NCBI GenBank assembly: GCA_041675905.1
Contig: JBAYSX010000007.1
Coordinates: forward strand, 1 to 64,000
Origin: Sandaracinobacteroides sp041675905
GTDB taxonomy: Bacteria; Pseudomonadota; Alphaproteobacteria; Sphingomonadales; Sphingomonadaceae
Direction of reading: 5' to 3'
DNA length: 64,000 nucleotides
Position 1 is the first letter of the stretch. Each line of letters opens with the position of its first letter. The notes under the pieces were generated by a model. It was given only the letters and a program-made list of their open reading frames with translations, was not told the DNA's origin and searched no databases. Positions 8,347 through 17,637 of this stretch are shown here, piece after piece. The position numbers were made by a program, and so were the translations under genes.

Positions 8347-9462
8347 TCACTCCGCGATGAACATCAGCGCCGGATGTTCGAGCAGGCGTTTCAGTTTCCG
8401 GATGAAATGCGCCGCATCATGCCCGTCGACGATGCGGTGATCGAAAGAGGCGGAAATGTTCATCATCTGCCGCACCCGGATCGACCCGCCATGCACCACA
8501 GCGCGTTCTATCAGCCTGTTGGGGCCGATAATGGCGACTTCGGGCGCGTTCAGGATCGGCGTGGCGGCGATGCCGCCGAGCAACCCCAGCGAGGTCAGCG
8601 TGATGGTGGAGCCGGAAAGCAGATCGGCGGGCGCATGGCCATCTCGGGCAGCGGTGGTGATGCGTTTGAGTTCGGCGGCGGTGGCGCGCAGATCCCGCGT
8701 TTCCGCATGACGGAGGACCGGCACCAAGAGACCGGAGGGGGTTTGTGTGGCAATGCCGACATGCACCGCGTCGGACATACGCAAGATACCGGACTTGTCA
8801 TCGAAACGCGCGTTCAGTTGCGGAAAAGCGGGCAGCAGTTTTACCAGCGCCCGGATGAAGAATGGCAGCAAGGTCAGATGCGGTTGATCGGGTGCGCTGT
8901 CGTTTAATTCGGCGCGCAGCGCTTCGAGTTCGGTAAGGTCGCATTCCTCGACATAGGTGAAGTGCGGAATATGGCTCGTCCGTTCGAGCTTTTCCGCGAT
9001 CTGGCGGCGCAAACCGATGACCGGCACTTCCATGATGCCCGGGCCCGCCGGTGCCGCCGCGGCAAGCGCATCGAGATCCTGCGGCAGGACGCGGCCCTCC
9101 GGCCCGGTGCCGGCAACATCTTCCAGAGCAATCCCCATGTCGCGCGCGCGCCGCCGCGTGGCGGGAGCCGCCAGCGGGTGCGGCGGTACGGCTTCCTCTG
9201 TCGCCCCCGCATGATCCGCCCCGTCGATTTCCAGTTCCACGAGCGTCGCGCCGACGGGAAGCTTCTGGCCCACTTCACCGTGAATGGTGGTTACAATGCC
9301 GGCGACAGGCGAGGTCAAATCCATCGTGGCCTTGCTTGTCATCACATCGACCAGGCTCTGGTCCTCTTCCACCCTGTCGCCCGGTTTCACATACCAGGCA
9401 GTGATTTCCGCCTCGGTCACGCCTTCGCCGATATCGGGCAGGCGAAAGAGATAGATGCCCAT
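8347..9462 (-). CDS. bkdB: Branched-chain 2-oxoacid dehydrogenase E2 (dihydrolipoyl acyltransferase)
   Basis: From the ATG at 9462, after GGAGGA inside the end of the E1-beta gene, the protein has 371 residues. One lipoyl domain covers about residues 1-76, with the lipoylated Lys in VDVMTSKATMDL. A peripheral-subunit-binding segment follows (RRRARDMGIALEDVAGTGPE), and a C-terminal catalytic domain with SASFDHRIVDGHDAA. It transfers branched acyl groups to CoA. It is the last gene of an E1a-E1b-E2 operon; no E3 (lipoamide dehydrogenase) is in the window. Confidence 0.93.
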   Translation of the reverse strand: MGIYLFRLPDIGEGVTEAEITAWYVKPGDRVEEDQSLVDVMTSKATMDLTSPVAGIVTTIHGEVGQKLPVGATLVELEIDGADHAGATEEAVPPHPLAAPATRRRARDMGIALEDVAGTGPEGRVLPQDLDALAAAAPAGPGIMEVPVIGLRRQIAEKLERTSHIPHFTYVEECDLTELEALRAELNDSAPDQPHLTLLPFFIRALVKLLPAFPQLNARFDDKSGILRMSDAVHVGIATQTPSGLLVPVLRHAETRDLRATAAELKRITTAARDGHAPADLLSGSTITLTSLGLLGGIAATPILNAPEVAIIGPNRLIERAVVHGGSIRVRQMMNISASFDHRIVDGHDAAHFIRKLKRLLEHPALMFIAE

Positions 9463-9464
9463 GC

Positions 9465-10478
9465 TCAATCCTCCATCGCGGCGGCAAGTGCGGCGGCCAG
9501 CCGGGCGGGCGACGGGAAATAATCCCACTCGAAAGCATGGGGATAGGGCGTATCCCAGCCCGTCACCCGCCGGATCGGGCTTTGCAGATGATAGAAACAG
9601 CGCTCCTGCACCAGCGCCGACAGTTCTCCGCCAAAGCCGCCAAAACGCGAAGCTTCATGCAGGATCACGCAGCGCCCGGTGCGCTTTACCGATGCGGTGA
9701 TGGTGTCGATATCCAGTGGCACGATGGAGCGCAGATCGATCAGTTCGGCGTCTATGCCGCTTTCCAGGATACCCGCCAGCGCCACATGCACCATCGTGCC
9801 ATAGGCGAGGACGGTCACGTCACGCCCCGGACGCACAATATCCGCCACGCCGAAGGGCACGCTGTAATGGCCTTCCGGCACCTCGGCTTTCGCATGGCCC
9901 GCCCAGCCGGTCAGTGGACGATCATGATGGCCGTCGAACGGGCCGTTATACAGGCGCTTGGGCTCGAGAAAGATTACCGGGTCGTCGCATTCGATGGCGG
10001 TAATCAGCAGGCCCTTGGCGTCATAGGGGTTGGACGGGATGACGGTTTTCAGGCCGGTTACATGCGCGAAAATCGCCTCCGGGCTCTGGCTGTGGGTCTG
10101 GCCGCCGAAAATGCCGCCGCCATAGGGTGCGCGCACGGTGATCGGTGCGGTAAACTCGCCATTGGAGCGATAGCGCAGCCGCGCCGCCTCCGACACCAGT
10201 TGATCGAACGCCGGCAGGATATAATCGGCGAACTGGATTTCCACGACCGGGCGCAGGCCATAAGCACCCATGCCGATGGCGATGGCGGCAATCCCGCCTT
10301 CCGCGATCGGCGTATCGAAACAGCGTTCAATCCCATGTTTTTGCTGCAATTTGTCCGTCACGCGGAAAACGCCGCCGAAATAGCCGACATCCTCGCCAAA
10401 GATCAGCACATCGGGATTTGCCGTCAGCATCACGTCGAGGGCGTCATTCAGCGCCTCGACCATGTTCATCGTCGGCAT
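9465..10478 (-). CDS. bkdA2: Branched-chain 2-oxoacid dehydrogenase E1 beta
   Basis: The 337-residue subunit has the transketolase-like E1-beta layout: FGEDVGYFGGVFRVT, DTPIAEGGIAAIAIGMGAYG, the metal/TPP-side FADYILPAFDQLVSEAA, and HSQSPEAIFAHVTGLKTVIP. The C-terminal transketolase domain includes LIDLRSIVPLDIDTI. With E1-alpha it decarboxylates 2-oxoacids from valine, leucine and isoleucine. It starts 1 nt after the E1-alpha stop and is followed after 2 nt by E2, so one transcript is very likely. Confidence 0.94.
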   Translation of the reverse strand: MPTMNMVEALNDALDVMLTANPDVLIFGEDVGYFGGVFRVTDKLQQKHGIERCFDTPIAEGGIAAIAIGMGAYGLRPVVEIQFADYILPAFDQLVSEAARLRYRSNGEFTAPITVRAPYGGGIFGGQTHSQSPEAIFAHVTGLKTVIPSNPYDAKGLLITAIECDDPVIFLEPKRLYNGPFDGHHDRPLTGWAGHAKAEVPEGHYSVPFGVADIVRPGRDVTVLAYGTMVHVALAGILESGIDAELIDLRSIVPLDIDTITASVKRTGRCVILHEASRFGGFGGELSALVQERCFYHLQSPIRRVTGWDTPYPHAFEWDYFPSPARLAAALAAAMED

Positions 10479-10479
10479 G

Positions 10480-11709
10480 TCAAAGCCCCGCCTCGCGCCG
10501 CTGCTCGATCAATCGCCAATCCGGTTTGGCGAAAACCTGGTCGAACATCGCATCGAGATCCGGGCGGGACTGGCCGAGGGTGCCAATCGCCTCCCCTTCA
10601 CGAACGGCGGCGGCAATGGCGTCGGTGACTTGCGCGGTCAGCTCCGCGTGGCGGGTTTCATCCCATGCGCGCATATGGATCAGATGCCGTTTCAGCCGCT
10701 CGATCGGGTCGCCCAGCGGCCAGTGTTCCCATTCATCGGCGGGCCGGTAGCGGGAAGGGTCGTCGCTGGTCGAATGGCCGCCACCGCGATAGGTGAGAAA
10801 TTCGATCAGCGTTGCGCCATGATTGGTGCGGGCGCGTTCGGCGGCCCACAGGGTCGCCGCCCACACGGCAAGGAAATCATTGCCGTCTACCCGCAACCCG
10901 GGCAATCCGCCGGCGATGGCGCGGGCGGCAAAGGTGGTCGCCTCGCCCCCGGCGAAGCCGAAAAAGCTTGAAATCGCCCATTGGTTATTGGCGATACACA
11001 GGATCACCGGCGCGCGATAGACGGCGGCGAAGGTCAACGCCTCATGATAGCCGCCGCCGGCGGTCGTCCCCTCTCCCACGTGCGCCAGTGCGATGCGGTC
11101 ATCTCTTTTCAGCGCGGACGCCATCGCCCAGCCGACGGCATGGCCGATGCGGTTGCCCAGATTGCCGGAAATCGAATAAAAACCATAATCCCGGGCCGAA
11201 TACATCACCGGCAGTTGCCGGCCGCGCAGCGGATCACCGGCATTGGAAAATATCTGGTTCACCAGATTGATCAGTGGATAATCGCGCGCCATCAGCCAGC
11301 TGAGCAGCCGATAGGTGGGAAAACACATATCCGCCCGATCCAGTGCAAGCGATTGCGCCGCACCTATGGCCTCCTCGCCGGTGGATTTCATATAGAAACT
11401 CGCCTTGCCCTGACGGTGCGCGCGAAACATCCGGTCGTCGAACAGCCGCGTCAACAGCATGGCGCGCAGGCCCCGGATCATCGTGTCGGGGGACAAGCCC
11501 GGATTCCACGGCCCGACCGCCGCCCCCGCATCATCCAGCACGCGGATCAGCGTGTAGGGCAGATCGCGCATTTCCTGTCCGGGGGCGGCGCTGTCGGGCC
11601 GGCGGACGGCGCCTGCGGCGGCGATATCCAGATGATCGAAACGCGGTGGCTCGCCGGGCCGCGCCGGCGGGGTCGGGATATGCAGCCGAAGCCGGGGCAG
11701 GTTAGACAT
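10480..11709 (-). CDS. bkdA1: Branched-chain 2-oxoacid dehydrogenase E1 alpha
   Basis: With the ATG at 11709 (GGGAGG 8 nt upstream) the protein has 409 residues; the frame extends 58 codons further but that part lacks homology. The TPP-binding region is seen as AHVGEGTTAGGGYHEALTFA followed by CIANNQWAIS. ESTGEEAIG-like MKSTGEEAIGAAQSLAL and RGGGHSTSDDPSRYR, with the phosphorylation-loop-like Ser, are also typical. It is the first gene of the bkd operon and diverges from egtB. Confidence 0.93.
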   Translation of the reverse strand: MSNLPRLRLHIPTPPARPGEPPRFDHLDIAAAGAVRRPDSAAPGQEMRDLPYTLIRVLDDAGAAVGPWNPGLSPDTMIRGLRAMLLTRLFDDRMFRAHRQGKASFYMKSTGEEAIGAAQSLALDRADMCFPTYRLLSWLMARDYPLINLVNQIFSNAGDPLRGRQLPVMYSARDYGFYSISGNLGNRIGHAVGWAMASALKRDDRIALAHVGEGTTAGGGYHEALTFAAVYRAPVILCIANNQWAISSFFGFAGGEATTFAARAIAGGLPGLRVDGNDFLAVWAATLWAAERARTNHGATLIEFLTYRGGGHSTSDDPSRYRPADEWEHWPLGDPIERLKRHLIHMRAWDETRHAELTAQVTDAIAAAVREGEAIGTLGQSRPDLDAMFDQVFAKPDWRLIEQRREAGL

Positions 11710-11761
11710 CGCATGGGCCTCCCGCAGATGGGGCGTCATCATGCCACGGAATCGGCCGCCC

Positions 11762-11778
11762 CGCCAAAAAATTTGGCG
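11762..11778. promoter_or_regulatory. Inverted repeat between bkdA1 and egtB
   Basis: CGCCAAA-AAA-TTTGGCG has 7-bp perfect arms and a 3-nt A spacer, 53 bp upstream of bkdA1 and 74 bp upstream of egtB. Its symmetry and placement between divergent genes suit a repressor site. No regulator gene lies beside it, and no cognate factor can be named. Confidence 0.35.
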
Positions 11779-11851
11779 CGCCGCATGCACCAAATCCGCT
11801 CGGGCGCGGTTAGCATCAACGTCAGCCATGAAAAGGGGAGTCCGCCGCCGC

Positions 11852-13111
11852 ATGGATGCCAGCCTTGCTCCGGACAACCGCATGCATATATTGCAACAGC
11901 GCTATCTTTCCGTGCGGGCGCGAACGCTCGCCCTGCTCGCGCCCTTGAGCGACGCCGACGCGACGGTGCAGTCGATGCCCGACGCGTCTCCTGCGAAATG
12001 GCATGCGGCGCACACCACATGGTTTTTCGAAACCTTTATCCTGCGCGATCATGTGCGCGGCTACCGGCTGTACGACCCGCAATTCCCCTTTCTGTTCAAC
12101 AGCTATTATGAGACGGAAGGCGCGCGGATCGCCCGCGCGGCGCGCGGCATGCTGACGCGCCCGACCCTCAAGGAAGTTCGCGCCTGGCGCGCCCACGTCG
12201 ATCAGGCGCTGGTGGCAGCGCTGCCCGAACTTGCGGACGCGGCGTTGCAGCTGGTGCAACTCGGCTGTCACCACGAAGAACAGCATCAGGAATTATTGCT
12301 GACCGACATCCTGCATCTGTTTTCGACCAATCCGCTGGAACCGGCGCTGTTCCCGGCTGAGCCGACGCCAGCCAGCGCCCCGCCCCGGCCCATCGGCTGG
12401 TTGCCCCACCCCGGTGGTATCGTCGAGATTGGCGACGATGGCGAAACCGGTTTCGTTTTCGATTGCGAAGGGCCGCGCCATCAGGCGTTGTTGCATCCGC
12501 ATGCACTGGCGGACCGCTGCGTCACCAACGGCGAATGGGCGGAGTTCATCGCGGATGGCGGCTATCGCAGCCCGCGCCACTGGCTCAGCGACGGCTGGGC
12601 CTGGGTTTGCCGCGAAGGCATCGATGCGCCGCTCTACTGGAAGCCAGACGGCAAAAGCTGGACCAGCTTCGGCCTGCACGGGCGGCATCGTATCGATCCG
12701 GCAGCACCTGTCACCCATATCAGCTTTTATGAAGCTGACGCCTATGCGTGCTGGGCGGGATGCCGGTTGCCGACAGAGGAAGAATGGGAAGAGGCCGCCG
12801 GCCGCTATGATCCGGCAGAAGGCCAACAGTTCGAAGCCCCTGGCTCGGTGTCGCCGCGCCCGGAAACCGGCCCCGGATTTTTCGGCACTGTCTGGGAATG
12901 GACAGGCAGCCCGTATCGCCCCTGGCCCGGTTTCCGCCCGGCGAAAGGGGCGGTCGGCGAATATAATGGCAAGTTCATGAGCGGCCAGTTCGTGTTGCGC
13001 GGCGGGTCCTGCGCCACGCCACGCGGGCATATCCGGGCCAGCTATCGCAATTTCTTCTACCCGCATCAGCGTTGGCAGTTCACCGGCCTGAGGCTCGCCA
13101 AGGATGTATAA
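11852..13111 (+). CDS. egtB: Ergothioneine sulfoxide synthase EgtB
   Basis: EgtB is the iron-dependent enzyme joining sulfur to trimethylhistidine (hercynine). From the ATG at 11852 the protein has 419 residues, normal for the family; GGGGAG lies 11 nt upstream, and ATG 11828 is an alternative. The N-terminal DinB-like domain has CHHEEQHQELL, giving the three-His iron site together with the N-terminal KWHAAHTTWFFE. The C-terminal formylglycine-generating-enzyme-like domain includes RLPTEEEWEEAAGR, GTVWEWTGS and VLRGGSCATPRGHIR. Its end overlaps egtD by 8 nt. Confidence 0.93.
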   Translation: MDASLAPDNRMHILQQRYLSVRARTLALLAPLSDADATVQSMPDASPAKWHAAHTTWFFETFILRDHVRGYRLYDPQFPFLFNSYYETEGARIARAARGMLTRPTLKEVRAWRAHVDQALVAALPELADAALQLVQLGCHHEEQHQELLLTDILHLFSTNPLEPALFPAEPTPASAPPRPIGWLPHPGGIVEIGDDGETGFVFDCEGPRHQALLHPHALADRCVTNGEWAEFIADGGYRSPRHWLSDGWAWVCREGIDAPLYWKPDGKSWTSFGLHGRHRIDPAAPVTHISFYEADAYACWAGCRLPTEEEWEEAAGRYDPAEGQQFEAPGSVSPRPETGPGFFGTVWEWTGSPYRPWPGFRPAKGAVGEYNGKFMSGQFVLRGGSCATPRGHIRASYRNFFYPHQRWQFTGLRLAKDV

Positions 13112-14072
13112 CGCCCCGCTTGTGGTGACGGGCGCGGACCCGGCCTTTCGCGCCGATGTATTGCGTGGCCTGCGAGCGCGCCCGCGCGCGATTCCGGCGC
13201 GTTGGCTATATGACCAGCGCGGCTCCGAACTGTTCGAGGAAATCACCCTGCTGCCGGAATATTATCCGACCCGAACAGAGATGCAGATCCTGGAGCAGGC
13301 CGGCCCCGGGCTGGCGGCGCAGATTGGCCCCAATCATGCCGTGATCGAGTTCGGCGCGGGCGCCGCCACCAAAACCCGGACGCTGTTGCGCTGGCTGAAA
13401 CCTGCGGCGTGGGTGCCCATCGATATCTCCGGCGAATTCCTGCGGCAATCAGCGGAAACGCTGGGCGAGGAGTTTCCCGATTTGCACATTCATCCGGTAG
13501 AAGCGGATTTCACCCACCCTGTGGCGCTGCCGGCCGCGATCGCGGGCCTGCCGCGTCTTGGATTTTTCCCCGGTTCGACCATCGGCAATCTGACGGCGGA
13601 GCGCGCCGTCGATCTGTTGCGCGACATGCGCGCGACGCTGGGCCTCGGCGCGCGTCTGCTGATCGGGATGGACCGGCTCAAATCGCCCGATGTGCTGATC
13701 GCTGCCTATGACGATGCGCAAGGCATCACGGCGGACTTCAACCGCAACCTGCTGGTGCGCATCAACCGAGAACTGGATGGCGGCATTCCGGTCGATGCGT
13801 TCCGCCATGTCGCGCTATGGAACGATGCGGCGGCGCGGATCGAAATGCATCTGGAAGCGATGCGGGATGTGCGCTTTTCCGTTGCGGGCGAGGAATTCGC
13901 GATTTCCACCGGCGAGACCATCCACACGGAAAATTCGCACAAATATAGCCCGCGCAGCGCGCGCTTTTTATTGCGCGCCGGGGGCTTTATCCCCGCCGCC
14001 GAATGGACCGACGATCAGGACCAGTTCGCGCTGCTGCTGGCGGAGGCGCAGGAAACGCGCCACGCGCCCTGA
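13104..14072 (+). CDS. egtD: L-histidine N(alpha)-methyltransferase EgtD
   Basis: The 322-residue enzyme trimethylates histidine with SAM to give hercynine, the first step of ergothioneine synthesis. Family motifs include ARWLYDQRGSELFEEIT, LPEYYPTRTE, VIEFGAGAATKTRTLL (SAM motif I), PIDISGEFL, LGFFPGSTIGNL, and the C-terminal ENSHKYS. It overlaps egtB by 8 nt, so the pair is co-translated. EgtA, EgtC and EgtE are absent, as in many proteobacteria, where other enzymes supply the final lyase step. Confidence 0.94.
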   Translation: MYNAPLVVTGADPAFRADVLRGLRARPRAIPARWLYDQRGSELFEEITLLPEYYPTRTEMQILEQAGPGLAAQIGPNHAVIEFGAGAATKTRTLLRWLKPAAWVPIDISGEFLRQSAETLGEEFPDLHIHPVEADFTHPVALPAAIAGLPRLGFFPGSTIGNLTAERAVDLLRDMRATLGLGARLLIGMDRLKSPDVLIAAYDDAQGITADFNRNLLVRINRELDGGIPVDAFRHVALWNDAAARIEMHLEAMRDVRFSVAGEEFAISTGETIHTENSHKYSPRSARFLLRAGGFIPAAEWTDDQDQFALLLAEAQETRHAP

Positions 14073-14079
14073 ACACCAC

Positions 14080-16293
14080 TCAGGTTTTCGCCAGCACCCG
14101 CACCTCGCCGCGCCGTTCCAGCACATCGACAACGACCTGCGTTTCGGCGCGCGTGAGCTTCACATCGATTGAACCCTCGCCCAGAACCAGATCGTTCAAC
14201 ACCACTTCATCAAGGAAAGACGGCAAAATCGGGTCTTCAAAAGTGATATGGTGGCGGGATGGACTGAACCGCAAGCCAAGACAGGCCTGCAGCAACACCA
14301 GCGGCGAGGCCGCCGCCCAGGCTTGCGGCGTGCAGGCAACCGGATAGAAAGTCGGCCCCAATGTGCGCTGGCGCGGGAAGCCGCACAGCAGTTCCGGCAG
14401 ACGACGAAGGTCGATGTAGGTAGCGGCGGCGAAAATCCCCTCGAAAATCTTCGCGGCTTCTTTTTTGAAGCCATAGCGCGCGAAACCGGCGGCAATCAGC
14501 GAATTGTCATGCGGCCACACCGAACCATTATGATAGCTCATCGGATTGAATCGCGCTTCGCTCGACGCGACGGTACGGATCCCCCAGCCGCAGAAAGACG
14601 CCGGCGTCATCAGGGTATGCACCACCGCCGGCGCGCGATCCGGATAGGCAAGCCCGGTCAGCAAGACATGCCCGGCATTGGAGGTGCGGACGCGGCATGG
14701 CTTTTTCTTGCCGTCGAGCGCGAGCACATAGGTCCCGAGTTCGGGGTCGAAAAACTCCTCATCGAATTTGGTGCGCAGCGCCACGGCCCGCCGTTCATAT
14801 TCACCGGCGCGGTCCGGCATTTCCAGTGCGCGGGCAACCGCTGCCGCATTCTTCCACGCGCCATAGGTGTAGGCCTGCACTTCCGCCAGCGCGATCGGCC
14901 CTTCCGCCAGCGTGCCGTCGGCATGGAAAACCGAATCATGGCTGTCTTTCCAGCCCTGGTTCTGCAGACCGGAATCGCTGTAGCGTCCATATTCGACGAA
15001 ACCGTCGCCGTCACGGTCGCCATAATGCTCGATCCACTCCAGCGCCGCCTCGATGTTCGGCCATAATTTCCGCACGCCTTCGACATCGCCGGTGCGCTCC
15101 AGCCATGCGCCCGCCAGCATCACGAACAGCGGTGTTGAATCGATGCTGCCATAATAGCGGCGAAACGGCACTTCGCCCAGTTCCGCCATCTCGCCATAGC
15201 GCACTTCGTGCAGGATCTTGCCCGGCTCTGCATCGGCGGCATGGTCGATTTCGGTCGCCTGATTGGCCGCCAGATGACCGAGCACCCCGCGAGCGATTTC
15301 AGGATCGAGCCACAGGGTCTGCAGCGCGGTGATCAGTGCATCGCGTCCGAATACCGTGCTGTACCAGGGAATGCCGGCATAGGGGTAAGGCCCTTCCGGC
15401 GTCTGCGTAATCAACATGCCGAGGTCCGCCACCGATCGCCGCACGGTCTCGTTGAATATATCGTGGGAGGTCGTGATGGACGTTGCCCGCGACACCCCCA
15501 CCCGCATCGCCCGCCGCGCCCGACGCAAACAGGCGGAAAATGCCCGCCGCGGCGTTTCTTCGTGCTCATGGGAATGGTTGCTGATCTCGATGAACAGCGA
15601 ACGCGATTCCTTCGGCTGGAGATCGAGCACGCAAAGGACATGGGCACCGTCCATTTCATCCGGCGGCGGATCGAAACGCAGCGTTGTTTCGCGACGTTTG
15701 CCGTCCAGCCCCTGATAGGCGAGAGTCACGCGATCCTCATGGACTTCGGGCGGAAGCATCTCGCCGCGCCGTTCACGCACTTCGCCACGCACCTCGAACA
15801 GGTCGGCAAAATCCGCCGCAAAGCTCAGTTCCAGAGTCACCCGATGCGGTTGCTCGCCGAAATTGCGCACGACCAGCCGGTCGTAACACACGTCTTTCCA
15901 GAAAAAGCGCGAACGGCGTATATGCATGATATCGTGCATCAGCCGCATATTGCCGGCTTCGTCATAGAGATCGGGGTTGGTCAGATCGCAGGTGAGCGTG
16001 ACGTTATCGTCATCCGGCGTCGACGATAACAGCATCGGGCGCATGCCATCGATGGTCAGCAGGAAGTGCGACAAATGGCGGGTATCGCGATGGAATAACC
16101 CTTCGGGGCTGCCTGCCCCGGCGACTATATCGCCATTATGGTCGAAGACGCCAAACGAATCGCCATGTTTCAGCGTGCGTGGCCGCCGCTCCTGAAACGA
16201 AACGGGGGCGGGAATAAAGAATCGGGCCAAAGGCGCGCCAGGACCAGCCGGAGCCGGCGCATGCAACACCTCATCTGCGCCTGTCTTGTGCAT
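14080..16293 (-). CDS. Amylo-alpha-1,6-glucosidase-like glycoside hydrolase
   Basis: From ATG 16293 (AAGGA 6 nt upstream) the protein has 737 residues; a TTG at 16314 that overlaps the upstream stop is a weaker choice. The N-terminal GDE-like domain is recognised by DSFGVFDHNGDIVAG and GLFHRDTRHLSHFLLTIDG. The C-terminal (alpha/alpha)6 glucosidase domain has GIPWYSTVFGRDALITALQT, SDSGLQNQGWKDSHDSVFH and SYHNGSVWPHDNSLIA with likely acidic catalytic residues. It may debranch or trim alpha-glucans or act on a glucoside. It follows the glycosyltransferase gene with a 17-nt gap. Confidence 0.88.
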   Translation of the reverse strand: MHKTGADEVLHAPAPAGPGAPLARFFIPAPVSFQERRPRTLKHGDSFGVFDHNGDIVAGAGSPEGLFHRDTRHLSHFLLTIDGMRPMLLSSTPDDDNVTLTCDLTNPDLYDEAGNMRLMHDIMHIRRSRFFWKDVCYDRLVVRNFGEQPHRVTLELSFAADFADLFEVRGEVRERRGEMLPPEVHEDRVTLAYQGLDGKRRETTLRFDPPPDEMDGAHVLCVLDLQPKESRSLFIEISNHSHEHEETPRRAFSACLRRARRAMRVGVSRATSITTSHDIFNETVRRSVADLGMLITQTPEGPYPYAGIPWYSTVFGRDALITALQTLWLDPEIARGVLGHLAANQATEIDHAADAEPGKILHEVRYGEMAELGEVPFRRYYGSIDSTPLFVMLAGAWLERTGDVEGVRKLWPNIEAALEWIEHYGDRDGDGFVEYGRYSDSGLQNQGWKDSHDSVFHADGTLAEGPIALAEVQAYTYGAWKNAAAVARALEMPDRAGEYERRAVALRTKFDEEFFDPELGTYVLALDGKKKPCRVRTSNAGHVLLTGLAYPDRAPAVVHTLMTPASFCGWGIRTVASSEARFNPMSYHNGSVWPHDNSLIAAGFARYGFKKEAAKIFEGIFAAATYIDLRRLPELLCGFPRQRTLGPTFYPVACTPQAWAAASPLVLLQACLGLRFSPSRHHITFEDPILPSFLDEVVLNDLVLGEGSIDVKLTRAETQVVVDVLERRGEVRVLAKT

Positions 16294-16310
16294 CGCGATT
16301 CCTTCCCTGA

Positions 16311-17402
16311 TCAATCGGCGGGCTGCAATCCGGTTTTATCGGCTTTCAACTGTTGCCCCAGGCTTAACCGGTTAACGCCAGGCAATGATCGATAGATTTC
16401 GACATAATCCCGCGCCATGCGTTCGACGCTGAAACGCGCCTCGAATGTAGCGCGTACGCCGGCGCGATCCAGGCGGCTGGTCAGGTGAACAGCATCGACA
16501 GCGCTGGCGATGTCCTCCACGATAAATCCGGAAATGCCATCGGCGATCACTTCCGGCACCGAGCCATTGCGAAAGGCAATGACGGGTGTCCCACAGGCCA
16601 TGGCTTCGATCATCACGAGTCCGAAGGGTTCGGGCCAGTCGATGGGAAATAATAATGCATCGGCATTGCCGAGGAAATCGGCTTTTTCGCGGTCACTGAT
16701 CTCGCCAATGAATTCGACATTCGGATTCGCATCGACCATCGGCTTGATATGGCCTTCCCAGTAAGCCTGGTCCACCCGATCGATCTTGGCGGCCATTTTC
16801 AGCTTCCGTCCAGCGCGGCCGGCGATTTCGATCGCGCGGTCGGGGCGTTTTTCCGGCGAAATACGGCCCAGAAACGCCAGATAATTGCCTTCGGGATGCG
16901 GGTTGAAGGCGAGCAGATCGCGCGGCAGCCCATGGTAAATCGTGCCCGCCCAATTCACCGGTGGCATCGGACGACGCTGATGATCCGAGATCGAGACAAG
17001 CGGAAAGTCAGGAAAGGTCCGGTAAAAGGGCACAATATCGGGAATATCGAGGCGGCCATGCAGGGTCGTTATCATCCGGTCGGCAAAATCGCGCACGAAG
17101 GGATAGTGCAGGATGTCGACGTGAAAATGCAACACGTCGAATTCATCTGCGCGCCGGCGCACTTCATCGAGCATCATCATCAGATAGGGCAACGGGTCCT
17201 GCACCTTCGGGTTTAGCCGCAGCGCGACATCGCAGCACGGCACCAGCGTCGCGGAAGTGACGGAATCGCCACTGGCGAACAGGGTGACATCATGCCCCTG
17301 ACGAACAAGCTCTTCGGTGAGCCACGATACTATACGCTCGGTGCCGCCATAAAATTTGGGCGGGCAGCATTCCGCGAGCGGGGCGATCTGGGCGATCTTC
17401 AT
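16311..17402 (-). CDS. Family 4-type glycosyltransferase
   Basis: The GT-B fold protein starts at ATG 17402 after GAGGAG and has 363 residues. The N-terminal domain starts MKIAQIAPLAECCPPKFYGG TER, and the C-terminal donor-binding domain has FLGRISPEKRPDRAIEIA and PFGLVMIEAMACGTPVIAF with the E-x7-E-like nucleotide-sugar motif. It transfers a sugar from a nucleotide donor; acceptor unknown. Operon pairing with the downstream glucosidase suggests synthesis and trimming of one glucan or glycoside (inference). The 235 bp upstream hold no gene that I can see. Confidence 0.87.
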   Translation of the reverse strand: MKIAQIAPLAECCPPKFYGGTERIVSWLTEELVRQGHDVTLFASGDSVTSATLVPCCDVALRLNPKVQDPLPYLMMMLDEVRRRADEFDVLHFHVDILHYPFVRDFADRMITTLHGRLDIPDIVPFYRTFPDFPLVSISDHQRRPMPPVNWAGTIYHGLPRDLLAFNPHPEGNYLAFLGRISPEKRPDRAIEIAGRAGRKLKMAAKIDRVDQAYWEGHIKPMVDANPNVEFIGEISDREKADFLGNADALLFPIDWPEPFGLVMIEAMACGTPVIAFRNGSVPEVIADGISGFIVEDIASAVDAVHLTSRLDRAGVRATFEARFSVERMARDYVEIYRSLPGVNRLSLGQQLKADKTGLQPAD

Positions 17403-17637
17403 TGAAATACTCCTCAACCGGAACAAACCGCCAGCCACGGGCGCTGTTCCCGAGCCAATCTCTTGACCTGGCGCGAAACAGGGAGAATCGGTCCGCTCCT
17501 GCCCGGCCAGCGGCGCGAAACAGCCGCGCCAACCGGAATAAGCCGGGCGACAACAGATGATGTAGTTGGGCGTTAGCCGCCCGGCCTTGCTGGCTGACCT
17601 TGTTGCACCGGCAATTTTCGCCCTATGCTATCTCGCT

